Part shown: positions 1 through 9,000 of the stretch, piece after piece
How the letters are laid out: each line of letters begins with the position of its first letter
Numbering within the stretch: position 1 is the first letter of the stretch
Origin: Marinobacter similis
GTDB lineage: Bacteria > Pseudomonadota > Gammaproteobacteria > Pseudomonadales > Oleiphilaceae
Reading direction: 5' to 3'
Assembly: GCF_000830985.1 (NCBI RefSeq)
Contig: NZ_CP007151.1
Location: forward strand, 1,116,001-1,180,000
Length of the DNA: 64,000 nt
Position numbers and translations under genes: made by a program
Notes under the pieces: generated by a model
What the model was told of the DNA's origin: nothing
Seen by the model: the letters and a program-made list of their open reading frames with translations, nothing else
Database searches by the model: none

Positions 1-1
1 C

Positions 2-733
2 ACCTCGGGTACGGGCGCCGAGGTCACTCGCAACGCGGTGATCGATATTCCGGACGCTCAGCGCAAGGTGAGCCTTCGGGATAACCAGTTGCTTCCGGAT
101 CTGGCTTTGGTCGACCCTGCACTGACCGACAATTGCCCCCGGCACGTCAGCCTGCACTCGGGGCTTGACGCCATCACCCAGGTGATCGAGCCCTATCTTT
201 CCTCCCGCGCCAACCTGTTCACGGACATGTTGTGCAAGGAGGCGATTCCCAAGGGCCTTGCGGCGTTAAAGCAGCTGATGAACGGAGAATCTAAAGAGGC
301 TCGCGACGCCCTCGCGCAGGTGAGCCTGTTCGGGGGCTTGGCGCTGGCGAACTCTGGGCTCGGGGTTGTCCATGGCCTTGCCGGCCCGCTGGGCGGTCTA
401 TGCGGTGCGCCCCACGGCGCCATCTGCGGCGCGCTGTTACCGGCGGGCATTGCGGCGAACCGTGACAGCGTGACGGAAGCCGAACACAAGGCCCGTATCG
501 ATCAGGTGATTGGCTGGATTGCCGAGGTATTCTGTACCTCGACGGACCAGGCTTTGCCCCGTTTCCATGAATGGATCATCCAAAGTGGCCTACTCGGGCT
601 TGAGTCAATCGGGGTGACGGAAGAGCACATCATTGCAGCCTCAAAAGCGGCTGCCAGTTCTTCTTCCATGAAGGCCAATCCCGTTGTGTTGCCAACGGCA
701 ACTATCGAGAACATCATGCGGCAGTCGTTTTGA
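2..733 (+). CDS. Iron-type alcohol dehydrogenase, C-terminal part
   Basis: The window opens inside this gene, in the GTGAEVT segment that follows the nucleotide-binding core of group III (iron-containing) alcohol dehydrogenases, so about 240 C-terminal residues are present. The family reduces aldehydes or oxidises alcohols with NAD(P) in the cytoplasm. Usual metal ligands are an Asp and His in DALTHAIE, then His in HGxxHPLG and His in PHG. Here the first block reads DAITQVIEPY, so the second ligand is Gln, and the third reads HGLAGPLGG, losing the neighbouring His; the last His (GAPHGAICG) is kept. Metal binding may therefore differ from FucO-type enzymes. Substrate cannot be inferred. Confidence 0.85.
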   Translation, partial: TSGTGAEVTRNAVIDIPDAQRKVSLRDNQLLPDLALVDPALTDNCPRHVSLHSGLDAITQVIEPYLSSRANLFTDMLCKEAIPKGLAALKQLMNGESKEARDALAQVSLFGGLALANSGLGVVHGLAGPLGGLCGAPHGAICGALLPAGIAANRDSVTEAEHKARIDQVIGWIAEVFCTSTDQALPRFHEWIIQSGLLGLESIGVTEEHIIAASKAAASSSSMKANPVVLPTATIENIMRQSF

Positions 734-761
734 TCAACCACCATTTTGCCTGGGGCATAAG

Positions 762-1010
762 ATGATTAAACCCAGCTGTTACAGCTGTCGGAAAAGGTTT
801 GAGCCTTCTGAGCTCCGTCTGTCGTATTCGAAGAACTACTGCGAACGCTGTGGTGTGGGGCTGTTCGGTGAGCAATATTTCAATTTTCCTAAAAAGTCTG
901 CGCCAACTACCCGGAGAAACCTGGCGATTCACGCTACAGTCCTTATCGTCGGGGTTGCGGGTTTGTGGTTGCTCGCTCACTGGTTTGGATTTGATCTGGC
1001 CTTTTCGTAG
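762..1010 (+). CDS. Small zinc-ribbon membrane protein
   Basis: An 82-residue protein beginning MIKPSCYSC. Two CxxC pairs, CYSC near residue 6 and CERC near residue 27, form a likely zinc ribbon, and one hydrophobic helix follows at about residues 58-75. The start is the ATG 28 bases after the dehydrogenase stop; an alternative upstream start would overlap that gene. No family is recognised with certainty. The build suggests a small inner-membrane protein with a cytosolic metal-binding head; function unknown. Confidence 0.5.
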   Translation: MIKPSCYSCRKRFEPSELRLSYSKNYCERCGVGLFGEQYFNFPKKSAPTTRRNLAIHATVLIVGVAGLWLLAHWFGFDLAFS

Positions 1011-1102
1011 CGACTTGAAATTAGCCTAGCGCGTCCTTTGAAGTTTTGTCTGGCCCTGCCGATAACCTAAGAACAAGCATTCTGCAGAGGACACCAACAA
1101 CA

Positions 1103-2794
1103 ATGAATGCAACAAATTCAGAGCGCGGCTCGAATCTTGCGCTGATCAGTCGTCTCAGCAATCTGGTGGTATTGGTCTTGTTCGCGCTGGCCGTGGTGTT
1201 GCCAGGGTTTGCGCTGGCCGCGCTTGTAGTGGCGGCCCTGATTACTCTGGGGGGCTGGTGGCTGAGCCGCAGCCGAGCGGTCGGTGGCGAGGCATCGACG
1301 GAGTCCGCCGTGGTGCAGGGTAGCGAGGTGCTGGACATATCAGAGGACCAGCCGGTCAGTGCCGGCCAGGCTGGGCGGATTGCCCGGGAACACAATGAAC
1401 TGTTGGCCAGCATGCGCGGCGCCTTGTTGGACCTGCGCCATCATGCGCTGCAGGTGGCGGTGCAATCGGCACGTTTACGCAAGCTCACCGGCGAGGCCCA
1501 GCAGAGCGCAACCAAACAGGAAGAAGTCTCCCAACTGATCGCCCAGTCCAGTGGTGAGGGTGCTGCGGCACTTGAGGACATTACTGAGCGTACAGGGTCG
1601 GTATCGGAACTGAATTCCCGCAATCTTGATGGCGTGCGCGAGTCCAACCAGGCCTTGTCTCAGGTGGCTGAGCGTATCCGACAGGTAAATGACCAGCTAC
1701 AGAACTTCCGCAAGACCGTGGCGGGCCTCAGCGAGAGTGCTGGCAAGATTGGTAAAATCCTGGAGATGGTGCAGGGGTTTTCGGACCAGACCAACCTGTT
1801 GGCCTTGAACGCTGCCATCGAGGCGGCTCGGGCCGGGGAAGCCGGTCGCGGTTTTGCAGTGGTGGCGGATGAAGTCCGGCAACTGGCTCAGAAAATCGCG
1901 TCAGCCACTGGCGATGTGCACCAGATCATCAGCGACATGGATGCCCGGGTAGGCCGTACCGAGAACGACACGGCGCAGTTGCTGGAGGAAACCGACCAAG
2001 CCCGGGAAGAGGTGACTTCGACCGCTTCCCAATTCGACGACATGCTGCAGTACATTGAGCAGGCTCACGCGGAGCTTCTCTCTATCACCTCGTCGGTGGA
2101 AGAAGTCAGTATTACCAATCGCCAAGTACACGAACACGGCAATGAGATCCATCAGCTCGGCCGCGAGCTGGCGGAAGAAATCGCCGAATCGGATGCTTAC
2201 TCCGAGCAGCTGCGCAAAGCTACCGAGGCATCCATGGAGCTGCTGGCCCGCTACCGGATCGGCCAGGGCGCCTTTGAGGAAATTCTGGAGGCGCGCCAGA
2301 CCCTGGCTGCAGAATTCGAGCGACGGCTTACGGAACTGGCTCGGCAGGGCGTGGACATCTTTGATAATCGTTATGAACCGGTGCCGAATACCTCGCCACA
2401 AAAATACCGGACTGGGTTCGTCGATCGCTTTAAGCAGGAGTTCCAGGATCTGACCGACCAGAGCAAGGAGCGTTTTGAAGGCACGGTTTACAGCCTGCTG
2501 GTGGACAAGAAAGGCTACATACCAGTGCACCACAGGGCCACGTCTCAGCCAACCACCGGCGACCCTGAAAAAGATCTCCTCTACAGCCGTGACCAACGGC
2601 TCTACAACAGCAACGATACGGAAATACGACGGTCCAGCCACACGGAGCGGTTCCTACTGCAAACCTACATCCGGGATACCGGAGAAATCCTCAACGACTT
2701 GTCGATCCCTGTGTATGTGGACGGCAAGCATTGGGGTGCGGTGATCATGGGCTTCAATCCGGACTTGCTGTTGGCGGGTGAAGTCAGGGCCTGA
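1103..2794 (+). CDS. Methyl-accepting chemotaxis protein with C-terminal sensor-like domain
   Basis: A 563-residue chemoreceptor. Two hydrophobic helices lie back to back at about residues 17-55 with almost no periplasmic loop. A long coiled coil follows, with the signalling hairpin typical of MCPs ([20 protein letters not shown] then [12 protein letters not shown] near residues 235-270) that contacts CheA and CheW. After the coiled coil there is about 150 residues more, including [14 protein letters not shown] and [11 protein letters not shown], resembling Cache/PAS-like sensor domains found at the C terminus of some MCPs. Sensing is therefore probably cytoplasmic. Start chosen at the ATG with AGAGGA seven bases upstream rather than an earlier in-frame ATG. 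Ligand unknown. Confidence 0.9.
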   Translation: MNATNSERGSNLALISRLSNLVVLVLFALAVVLPGFALAALVVAALITLGGWWLSRSRAVGGEASTESAVVQGSEVLDISEDQPVSAGQAGRIAREHNELLASMRGALLDLRHHALQVAVQSARLRKLTGEAQQSATKQEEVSQLIAQSSGEGAAALEDITERTGSVSELNSRNLDGVRESNQALSQVAERIRQVNDQLQNFRKTVAGLSESAGKIGKILEMVQGFSDQTNLLALNAAIEAARAGEAGRGFAVVADEVRQLAQKIASATGDVHQIISDMDARVGRTENDTAQLLEETDQAREEVTSTASQFDDMLQYIEQAHAELLSITSSVEEVSITNRQVHEHGNEIHQLGRELAEEIAESDAYSEQLRKATEASMELLARYRIGQGAFEEILEARQTLAAEFERRLTELARQGVDIFDNRYEPVPNTSPQKYRTGFVDRFKQEFQDLTDQSKERFEGTVYSLLVDKKGYIPVHHRATSQPTTGDPEKDLLYSRDQRLYNSNDTEIRRSSHTERFLLQTYIRDTGEILNDLSIPVYVDGKHWGAVIMGFNPDLLLAGEVRA

Positions 2795-2882
2795 CGGACA
2801 AGGGTCGGCATTGCTCCCGGGCCCTGCATTGTGCGAGTCTGGGCCCCGTCTTTGTTGTTTAACAGTCCGGGAGAGAAGAAGA

Positions 2883-3299
2883 ATGAATGCCAAGCTTAAG
2901 AAGTCTGTCGTTATTTCTGTAGTCGCTGGGTTTTCAATGCAGCTCGTCGCCTGTGGCACGATCCTTTACCCGGAGAGAAAGGGGCAGTCTGCTGGCCATC
3001 TTGACCCGGCTGTCGTCATCCTGGATGGCATTGGCCTGTTATTTTTCCTGGTGCCCGGGGTTATCGCCTTTGCGGTCGATTTCAGCAATGGCACCATTTA
3101 CCTGCCTGGTGGTGTGGCATCTGTTGATTCAGAAAAGGTGAACGCCATACATATCTCGGGTGAGGTCACGAACGAGAAAATCGAGCAGGCCATCTTTGAG
3201 CAAACCGGAGAGAAAGTGAGCCTGGACGACGAAGCCGTCCAATCACGGGAAGGGACCACAACCCTGAGTGCGCTGAATAGGGAAGTGCGGTTCCTGTAA
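2883..3299 (+). CDS. Small lipoprotein of a conserved gammaproteobacterial type
   Basis: A 138-residue protein with an N-terminal signal sequence ending in a lipobox (QLVACG, Cys about residue 21), so probably lipidated. The following YPERKGQ and LDPAVVILDGIGLLFFLVPG segments match a widespread small lipoprotein family often mislabelled in databases as polyribonucleotide nucleotidyltransferase. It has one hydrophobic stretch at about residues 44-62 and no catalytic motif that I can see. The start has a strong GGAGAGAAGAAG upstream. Function unknown; it stands alone between the chemoreceptor and a terminator. Confidence 0.75.
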   Translation: MNAKLKKSVVISVVAGFSMQLVACGTILYPERKGQSAGHLDPAVVILDGIGLLFFLVPGVIAFAVDFSNGTIYLPGGVASVDSEKVNAIHISGEVTNEKIEQAIFEQTGEKVSLDDEAVQSREGTTTLSALNREVRFL

Positions 3300-3336
3300 G
3301 GCGGTTTAGGCCTATTTTACTCCGCGTTATTTGAAG

Positions 3337-3383
3337 CCGGGGCAGGTTTATTTTTGATGCGAAAATAGATCTGCCCCGGTTTT
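3337..3383. terminator. Bidirectional intrinsic terminator
   Basis: CCGGGGCAG at 3337-3345 pairs with CTGCCCCGG at 3371-3379, and the inner TATTTT/AAAATA segments extend the stem. T-rich sequence follows on both strands. It sits between two convergent genes, the lipoprotein and the Nudix hydrolase, and can serve both. Confidence 0.85.
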
Positions 3384-3386
3384 CGT

Positions 3387-3983
3387 TTATATGACGCTAG
3401 CATCTAAGCTGTGCTGCAACTCCAATCTCAATAATTCCTGCAGCATGCTATAACTCAGCCCCCAAATGCAGTAGCCCTCATATCGGCAGCAGGGCATATT
3501 TAAAGTGCCCAGAGGCGTTCGCCAGGGCAGTCTGCTCTGGTTCTCTTCGGCGGCCAGGTAGGCGAGGGGAACCCACACCACGCGCTGAACTTCGTGATTC
3601 AGCGAGACGCTCTGCGGGCCCTGCCACTCGTAAACGTAGGGCGTGACCACCATCGGGCGCCAGCGGCTGTGGTGGCGGGTGACCAGGTCAGAGAGTCGGG
3701 CTCGGAAGCGGCCATGGCGAATCAGGTCGACGCCGGTTTCCTCGAGGGTTTCCCGTTCGGCGGCCGCTCGGGTTGTGGCGTCCTCGGGCTGCAGTCGGCC
3801 TCCGGGGAAGGCCATGTCCCCGGACCAGGGATCGCCTTCCCGGCGAGCCCGCTGAATAAACAGCAACTCCGTTCCACCGTCCTGAGCTTGTCGGTAGATC
3901 AACGCCACGGAGGCGCGGGTCAGGCGCCTCCGGAGCGGTAGCTTCTTGGGCCGCAAGCTGCTGACCCAGCGTTTGGTTGCCAC
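3387..3983 (-). CDS. Nudix hydrolase, probable CoA pyrophosphatase
   Basis: A 198-residue protein. The Nudix box runs from GGRLQPEDATT through AAERETLEETGVDL (about residues 61-87) with the REUXEEXGU core intact. Just before it, LLFIQRARR and GDPWSGDMAFPGG match the extra motif that distinguishes CoA diphosphatases (NudL/PCD1 type) from other Nudix enzymes. The family splits CoA into 3',5'-ADP and 4'-phosphopantetheine. The gene faces the upstream lipoprotein across a shared terminator and starts 43 bases before the DUF2780 gene ends, so the two may be co-transcribed. Other nucleotide diphosphates are possible substrates. Confidence 0.8.
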   Translation of the reverse strand: MATKRWVSSLRPKKLPLRRRLTRASVALIYRQAQDGGTELLFIQRARREGDPWSGDMAFPGGRLQPEDATTRAAAERETLEETGVDLIRHGRFRARLSDLVTRHHSRWRPMVVTPYVYEWQGPQSVSLNHEVQRVVWVPLAYLAAEENQSRLPWRTPLGTLNMPCCRYEGYCIWGLSYSMLQELLRLELQHSLDASVI

Positions 3984-4026
3984 AGTGTGCTGTCCTTTGG
4001 AGGCTGGTGGTTACCAGACTATCCAA

Positions 4027-4524
4027 TCACTTGGCAGGCGTCCAAAGACTCTGCAACTGCCCGAGCAAGGACGAGCCCACGCCCTGTTCGCCCAGGAAAC
4101 CCAGCACTATCGGCAGGAATTGCTGGATCATGGCGGGGTCCATGCCCAGGGCTGAAAACGCGGATTGCACACCACTTATGGAAGAAATGTTGGAGAGCAG
4201 GCCCTGGCTCGCTCCGCTACCGCCGCCCAGAAGGCTGGAAAGGCCGGAGGCTTTGCCACTCAGAGTGCTCATAGTGTCGGTGCCGAGCTGATTCTTGGCC
4301 AGCTGCAACATTGCTCCGGTGCCGCCGACCGCTTGTGATTGGGTGACGCCAAGCTGGCTCTGCAGCTGGCCGACCAGTTGTTGTGCTTCGCCCTTAACTT
4401 GCGTTGCCGAGGACAGCGCGGCGGTGCCTTTGGTCAGGCTGTCGTTCAGGCTGAAAGCGTCAACCGCTGGAGTGAATAGGTAGATGCTTGAAACCAGCAG
4501 GAATTGCTTGAGGATGGCGTTCAT
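4027..4524 (-). CDS. DUF2780 secreted or periplasmic protein
   Basis: A 165-residue protein with an N-terminal signal peptide (hydrophobic residues 5-20, likely cut after VDA). The mature part is rich in Ser, Gly, Ala, Gln and Leu, with the SLLGGGSGASQGLL region and C-terminal PAMIQQFLPIVLGFL helix characteristic of DUF2780 (VcgC/VcgE) proteins. No catalytic residues are apparent. Function unknown. Some 150 bases upstream separate it from the GST terminator. Confidence 0.75.
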   Translation of the reverse strand: MNAILKQFLLVSSIYLFTPAVDAFSLNDSLTKGTAALSSATQVKGEAQQLVGQLQSQLGVTQSQAVGGTGAMLQLAKNQLGTDTMSTLSGKASGLSSLLGGGSGASQGLLSNISSISGVQSAFSALGMDPAMIQQFLPIVLGFLGEQGVGSSLLGQLQSLWTPAK

Positions 4525-4638
4525 TTAAATGTCCCTATGGATGTGTTTCAAGGTTAGCAAGCTAAATATGGGGGCAGTTCTCAGAAAACAAAGTGGAGCA
4601 AATAGCGATATTTTTTCCAGGGAACCTGAAACTCCAGG

Positions 4639-4668
4639 GAAAACCGGAGGGCGTCGAAGCCCTCCGTT
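4639..4668 (-). terminator. Intrinsic terminator of the GST gene
   Basis: Read on the minus strand, CGGAGGGC (4659-4666) and GCCCTCCG (4645-4652) form an 8-bp stem around a TTCGAC loop, followed by GGTTTTCCC. It begins eight bases past the GST stop codon. Confidence 0.8.
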
Positions 4669-4673
4669 ATTAC

Positions 4674-5342
4674 TCAGGCGAAGTCGTACTCGCCGCCTTT
4701 CTCAAGGGCCGTCTGATACGTCGGCCGGGCGTGCACCCGTTCCACCCAGGCGGTGATGTTCGGCCGATTCTTTCCAACGATGCCTCGTGCTACAGAGGCC
4801 TCCAGCGGGAAGCTCATCTGGATATCCGCCGCGCTCAGGTTATCCCCAAGGAACCAGGTGTTTTTTGCCAGGTGGGCTTCAACAAAATCCAGATGGGTTT
4901 TGATCATCGGGCCGATGAAGATCTCGTTGGTTTTATCGGAGATGCCTTTGGCTACCGGCTTGATGAAGAACGGCATTGGGCTGGTTTTCACCTTTTCGAA
5001 CACCAGGCGCATCACCAGTGGCGGCATCAGGGAGCCTTCGGCGTAGTGTAACCAGTAGGTGTAATCCAGCCACGCCTGACCGCCGGCCTCCGGCAGCATG
5101 GTGTCCTTGCCATAGGTGTGGGCCAGGTATTCGATGATGGCCCCGGATTCCGCCACCACCAGATCGCCGTCGGTGATCACCGGGGATTTGCCCAGCGGGT
5201 GAACCTTCTTGAGGCTAGCCGGCGCCAGCATGGTTTTGGGGTCACGCTCGTAACGCTTGATCTCGTAGGGCACGCCCAGCTCTTCCAACATCCAGAGAAT
5301 GCGCTGTGAGCGGGAATTATTCAGGTGGTGCACTGTAATCAT
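4674..5342 (-). CDS. Glutathione S-transferase family protein
   Basis: A 222-residue cytosolic GST. The N-terminal thioredoxin fold is clear: ITVHHLNNSRSQRILWMLEELGVPYE supplies the region of the catalytic Ser/Asn, KSPVITD the cis-Pro, and ESGAIIEYL the glutathione-binding Glu-Ser. The C-terminal helical domain contains LSAADIQMSFPLEA with the N-capping Asp. The sequence resembles the yeast Gtt1-like bacterial subgroup. It probably conjugates or reduces hydrophobic electrophiles with glutathione; substrate unknown. Followed by its own terminator. Confidence 0.9.
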   Translation of the reverse strand: MITVHHLNNSRSQRILWMLEELGVPYEIKRYERDPKTMLAPASLKKVHPLGKSPVITDGDLVVAESGAIIEYLAHTYGKDTMLPEAGGQAWLDYTYWLHYAEGSLMPPLVMRLVFEKVKTSPMPFFIKPVAKGISDKTNEIFIGPMIKTHLDFVEAHLAKNTWFLGDNLSAADIQMSFPLEASVARGIVGKNRPNITAWVERVHARPTYQTALEKGGEYDFA

Positions 5343-5358
5343 TTAGAAACTCCGTTCG

Positions 5359-6336
5359 TTAGATTAAACCCGATTTGATCATGTCAAAGGTGTCCAGAAT
5401 CCGCGCCACGTACTGGTCTTTTGGGCGAAAGCTGCTTTGGGTGCTCAGTGAGACGTCCCGCTCCAGATGGTCCAGCAGCTTGTGCAGGCGCCGGCGATGC
5501 AGGCCTATGGCTGCCTGAACCGGATCGGATATCACGCCGGACAAAGCCGCAAAGGCTGCGAGGGCCGTCATCACCGCAACCATGACGCTGGCGGTGGTCG
5601 CCAGCGAGGGCTCTGGTGGAAATACGTTGTAGTACCAGCCACCGATCGTTTCACCCAGAATAAAATCCCGTGCTGCCATGGTCTTGGCCAGCATGGACGC
5701 AAGAACCACCCCGAGTCCAATGCCGCCCGGCGTAAATTTCTGGAATGCGAATGCCCCCAGCACGGTGCAGGAAATGCTGTTGGTGATATCGGCAGACGCT
5801 GTCCGGGTAACCCGGTACTGGCTGAGCGCGTCGGCTACTAATGGCTCAATGAGCTTGATGAAGCGTTGGTGATCGACCGGCTCCGAGCTATGGCGGGCGT
5901 AAACAGCTTCCAGAGCCTCAATCAGGTAGCCCTCCAACAGGTTGCTTTCGGACGGGTTCTTCCTCCCACCCTTGTTCAGTAATTCGTGCTGAATCAGGCT
6001 CGAGATGTGCTCCTGCACCCGGGTGGTAAAGCCCGCGGGCACACGATCGGCCAAACGATGCAGCCAGCCAAGGCCTGCTCGATTGCGAACCAGGATTTTT
6101 ACCAGGCAGGCCAGGGCGTATATCGGTGCCCACAGCAAATTGATGGGCGCCCGCAACATGTCCCAGCCCAGCGCCATCCGGTTGGTGGCAATGGCTCCCG
6201 GGTAGTGAAAATGACGGTCGATAAACGCCGGTACCCGCTCCCGGCAGTCGTCGAAGTAGTCCTCGATGCCTGAACGGATGGCCTGCTTTATCTCGGCTTG
6301 GGAGATAGTGTGTTCGGTCGATGTGTCATCGGACAT
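5359..6336 (-). CDS. Unrecognised membrane-associated protein
   Basis: A protein of about 325 residues. Three or more hydrophobic segments are visible: APINLLWAPIYALACLVKIL near residue 65, GGIGLGVVLASMLAKTMAA near 210, and ASVMVAVMTALAAFAALSG near 245. The rest is charged and helical, with a C-terminal QYVARILDTFDMIKSGL tail. I do not recognise a domain with confidence; it resembles uncharacterised proteins seen in Marinobacter relatives. The start is taken at MSDDTST; an in-frame ATG 51 bases upstream is possible and neither has a good ribosome site. It ends 17 bases before the GST start, so the two may share a transcript. Confidence 0.6.
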   Translation of the reverse strand: MSDDTSTEHTISQAEIKQAIRSGIEDYFDDCRERVPAFIDRHFHYPGAIATNRMALGWDMLRAPINLLWAPIYALACLVKILVRNRAGLGWLHRLADRVPAGFTTRVQEHISSLIQHELLNKGGRKNPSESNLLEGYLIEALEAVYARHSSEPVDHQRFIKLIEPLVADALSQYRVTRTASADITNSISCTVLGAFAFQKFTPGGIGLGVVLASMLAKTMAARDFILGETIGGWYYNVFPPEPSLATTASVMVAVMTALAAFAALSGVISDPVQAAIGLHRRRLHKLLDHLERDVSLSTQSSFRPKDQYVARILDTFDMIKSGLI

Positions 6337-6428
6337 AGTGGCAGGCGTGTCTGCAGGTAAATAAGTGGTCCGGGCCTGATGCCGCATCGGCGCATACCGG
6401 GACCATTGTTTTCTGGGCGGTTACTGTA

Positions 6429-7406
6429 TCAGGAATTCTCTGCGCTCAGGCAGGTCAGTGACAAGTCCTTCTCCAGCCGGTAAGTGTCGAAATCCCGAGC
6501 CAGAAACAGTTTGCCCTGATAATGCTGCAGGGCTTCAGCGGCCAGTTGGTTGATGTTGGGTGTACCGTGCGGCCCGGACTGGTAGCGGGAGCTGAAATGG
6601 GTCAGCACCAGATTGGGCAGCTGGGCCTGCTGGGCAAACTTGGCCACTTGTTCGGCGGAGCTGTGCTGTGGCCAGGGGCCGACTCGCTCGGATACGTCCT
6701 GGGTGTAGGTGGCCTCGTGAATCAGCAGGTGACTGCCAACACTGGCGTCGGCCAGCAGGGTAGGGTCGTCGTTGTCGCCGGCGACGATCAGACGGCGAGC
6801 CACCCGGGGTATTTGAGTGTAATCGTCACTTCTCAGTAGGCGGCCATCAGGCAGGGTAACGTCGTGGCCTTTCTGCAGCTCGCCCCAGCTTGGGCCTGGC
6901 TCAATACCGTAATCCCGCAGTTTGTCCTGCAGCAGTTGTCGCTCCAGATTCCGCTCCGTAAACACAAAGGCGCGGCAAGGCACCCTGTGGGACAGCGCCA
7001 CATTGGTCACCTCAGCGTGGTCATCTTGCCAGTGAAAGCCTGGGGCCTCGGAATCGATGAAGTTCAGGGGGTAGCTCAGGCTGGAGTCGCTGTTTTCGAG
7101 CGTGGTGGTGATAAAGCGATGAGTCTGCACCGGGGCGATGAGATCCAGCGGCTCGGTGCGGCCCAGCATGGAGGCACTGGTGAGCAGTCCCGGTAGGCCA
7201 AAGGTGTGGTCGCCGTGGATGTGGGTAATGAAGATCGCCCGCAATTGCATCACCGAGTGGTGAGCGCGCAGCAGCTGGTGTTGGGTACCTTCACCGCAGT
7301 CCACCAGGTACCAGGGCTTGTGGCCGGATGGCGACAGCGCCAGGGCGGTGACGTTGCGTGCTCGTGTTGGTGTGCCGGCGGAGGTGCCCAGAAAAGTGAA
7401 TTCCAT
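6429..7406 (-). CDS. rnz: Ribonuclease Z
   Basis: A 325-residue metallo-beta-lactamase fold nuclease beginning MEFTFLGTSAGTPT. It carries the ELAC signature: HIHGDH (about residues 62-67) for the zinc pair, a second-domain VALSHRVPCRAFVF exosite region, VAGDNDDP with the bridging Asp, and LVLTHFSSRY late in the chain. RNase Z trims the 3' end of tRNA precursors lacking an encoded CCA, or degrades RNA where CCA is encoded. The reading frame extends 27 codons further upstream into the cyclase gene, but the family start is the ATG chosen here. Its start lies 17 bases past the corrected end of the cyclase, suggesting one transcript. Confidence 0.92.
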   Translation of the reverse strand: MEFTFLGTSAGTPTRARNVTALALSPSGHKPWYLVDCGEGTQHQLLRAHHSVMQLRAIFITHIHGDHTFGLPGLLTSASMLGRTEPLDLIAPVQTHRFITTTLENSDSSLSYPLNFIDSEAPGFHWQDDHAEVTNVALSHRVPCRAFVFTERNLERQLLQDKLRDYGIEPGPSWGELQKGHDVTLPDGRLLRSDDYTQIPRVARRLIVAGDNDDPTLLADASVGSHLLIHEATYTQDVSERVGPWPQHSSAEQVAKFAQQAQLPNLVLTHFSSRYQSGPHGTPNINQLAAEALQHYQGKLFLARDFDTYRLEKDLSLTCLSAENS

Positions 7407-7423
7407 GGTTTCTCGCTTTGCGT

Positions 7424-8354
7424 TCAGGGTTGCGAGGTTAAGGCATCCTGCGACACAACGCAGTTGCGTCCCGTCACCTTGCGACATAGAGCGCCTCGTC
7501 CGCCCGTTTCATCAGTGAATCGTAGGACGTATCTGTTGATGCGAAAGACGCCACGCCCATAGTGACGGTAGCATGGAAGGAAAAGTCGTCCAGTGTGAAT
7601 TCCATAGTTTCAATCAGTTGGCGGATACGCTCGGCAAACGCCACGGCACTGTGTAGCTGCGTATTGGGCAGGATGATGGCGAACTCCTCTCCGCCAATAC
7701 GGCATCCCACATCCAGCGGGCGCAGTTCCTTCTGAACCATCCTGGCGGCATTAATCAGCACAAGGTCACCGCCCGCATGGCCGTATTGATCATTGATGCG
7801 TTTGAAGTGGTCAAAATCGAACATGATGACGGAGGTGGGCAGGCCCGAGCGAACAAAGCCTGAGTGTTGCGCCTCTAGCCGAGCATTGAAGTGTTTTCGG
7901 TTGTAGAAGCCGGTCATCTCGTCGGTCAGTGATTCCAGGGTCAGCCGGTCTTCCAGCTCCCTCTGGTAGGTGACATCTCGGAGCAGTGCCATGGCAACCC
8001 GCTCACCATCCAGCGTGATGATGTTGATCATGATATCGACCGGTACCTCGGTGCCATCCGCACGCACTCCGGAGAAGCGTTTTTGCGCCCCCATGGTCGG
8101 TGGACCGGCTTCTGAAAGTAAGTGTCGACATTTTGCCTGTGTGTATCCCGGTGCAGCTCCGGGATGATCATCGTCAGATCCGAACCTTTCAGGGTATTTG
8201 CGGGGTAACCAAACATTTGCCCGGCCTGTGAGTTAACCAGTGCGATCTCGTGGTTGGTATTAACGATAACGACGGCATCTGGAAGGGACTCGATAAACGG
8301 CAACAAGTTCTCGGAAGTGGTAATGAGCTCGTTGGTGTTTTTCTGCGGCGGCAT
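7424..8354 (-). CDS. PAS-GGDEF diguanylate cyclase, two frameshifts
   Basis: N-terminal PAS domain (FIESLPDAVVIVNTNHEIA, then GQMFGYP) followed by a second PAS-type strand region and a GGDEF domain with the active signature RIGGEEFAIILP, DEMTGFYNRKHF at its start and FDFDHFKRINDQYGHAGGD as nucleotide site. It should make cyclic di-GMP. The frame changes near 8091, inside the PAS domain between HRP and MGAQKRF, and again near 7487, where ADEALYVA should continue as KVTGRN; both behave as one missing base. With the second corrected, the protein stops at 7424. No inhibitory RxxD motif is obvious. Confidence 0.85.
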
Positions 8355-8451
8355 GGTCAGAGGGATCTCGAAAATGAATCTTTATCACACATTCACTACT
8401 ATAGGGGCTGATGTCTCGAATACTACCACCCCACTGAACAGGAGCCCGATA

Positions 8452-8907
8452 ATGGCGGAAGGATCACTCAAGGAACAATTGGCCAGCGCGGTAAAAGACG
8501 CGATGCGTAACAAGGACAAACTCCGGCTTACCACTCTGCGTATGGCGCAGGCTGCGGTTAAACAGATCGAAATCGATGAGCGCCGTGAATTGAGTGACGA
8601 AGACGTTCTGAAAGTGCTGGATAAAATGCTCAAGCAGCGCCGGGATGCCGCCAGTCAGTACGACGATGCTGGCCGCCCGGAGCTGGGCGACAAAGAGCGT
8701 GCGGAAATGGTCATTATCGAGGAGTTCATGCCCGCTGCACTGTCCGAGGATGACCTGGATAGCCTGATCCGATTGGCCCTTAGTGCAACCGATGCCCAGG
8801 GCATGCAGGACATGGGCAAAGTTATGAACGAACTGAAGCCCCAGGTTCTGGGTCGGGTTGATATGGGCCATTTGAGCAAGAAAGTGCGAGCAGCGCTGGC
8901 GGGCTGA
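8452..8907 (+). CDS. GatB/YqeY domain protein
   Basis: A 151-residue protein of the YqeY family, homologous to the C-terminal tRNA-binding domain of GatB in the aminoacyl-tRNA amidotransferase. The first half has LKEQLASAVKDAMRNKDK and LTTLRMAQAAVKQIEID; the second has EEFMPAALSEDDL and the GKVMNELKPQVLGRVDM motif typical of the family. Start at ATG with AGGAG eight bases upstream. In many relatives it lies between rpsU and dnaG; here it stands alone. Exact role unproven. Confidence 0.88.
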   Translation: MAEGSLKEQLASAVKDAMRNKDKLRLTTLRMAQAAVKQIEIDERRELSDEDVLKVLDKMLKQRRDAASQYDDAGRPELGDKERAEMVIIEEFMPAALSEDDLDSLIRLALSATDAQGMQDMGKVMNELKPQVLGRVDMGHLSKKVRAALAG

Positions 8908-8957
8908 TGAGTGCACCGGGCTTCGCTGCCTTGAATTGTTCGTGCAGTGCACTCAGC
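8903..8957. repeat. Hairpin after yqeY-like gene
   Basis: GCTGA-T-GAGTGCAC (8903-8916) pairs with GTGCACTCAGC (8947-8957), with one bulged base and a loop of about 30 bases. It overlaps the stop codon of the upstream gene. No T-run follows, so it is not a standard intrinsic terminator. Confidence 0.45.
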
Positions 8958-9000
8958 TATCAGAAACAGCCATGACATTTAGCGAGTCAGGAGAGCCGTA

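Noticed and set aside
1901..2641. Antisense frame within the chemoreceptor
   Set aside because: Chemoreceptor motifs are unambiguous on the plus strand.
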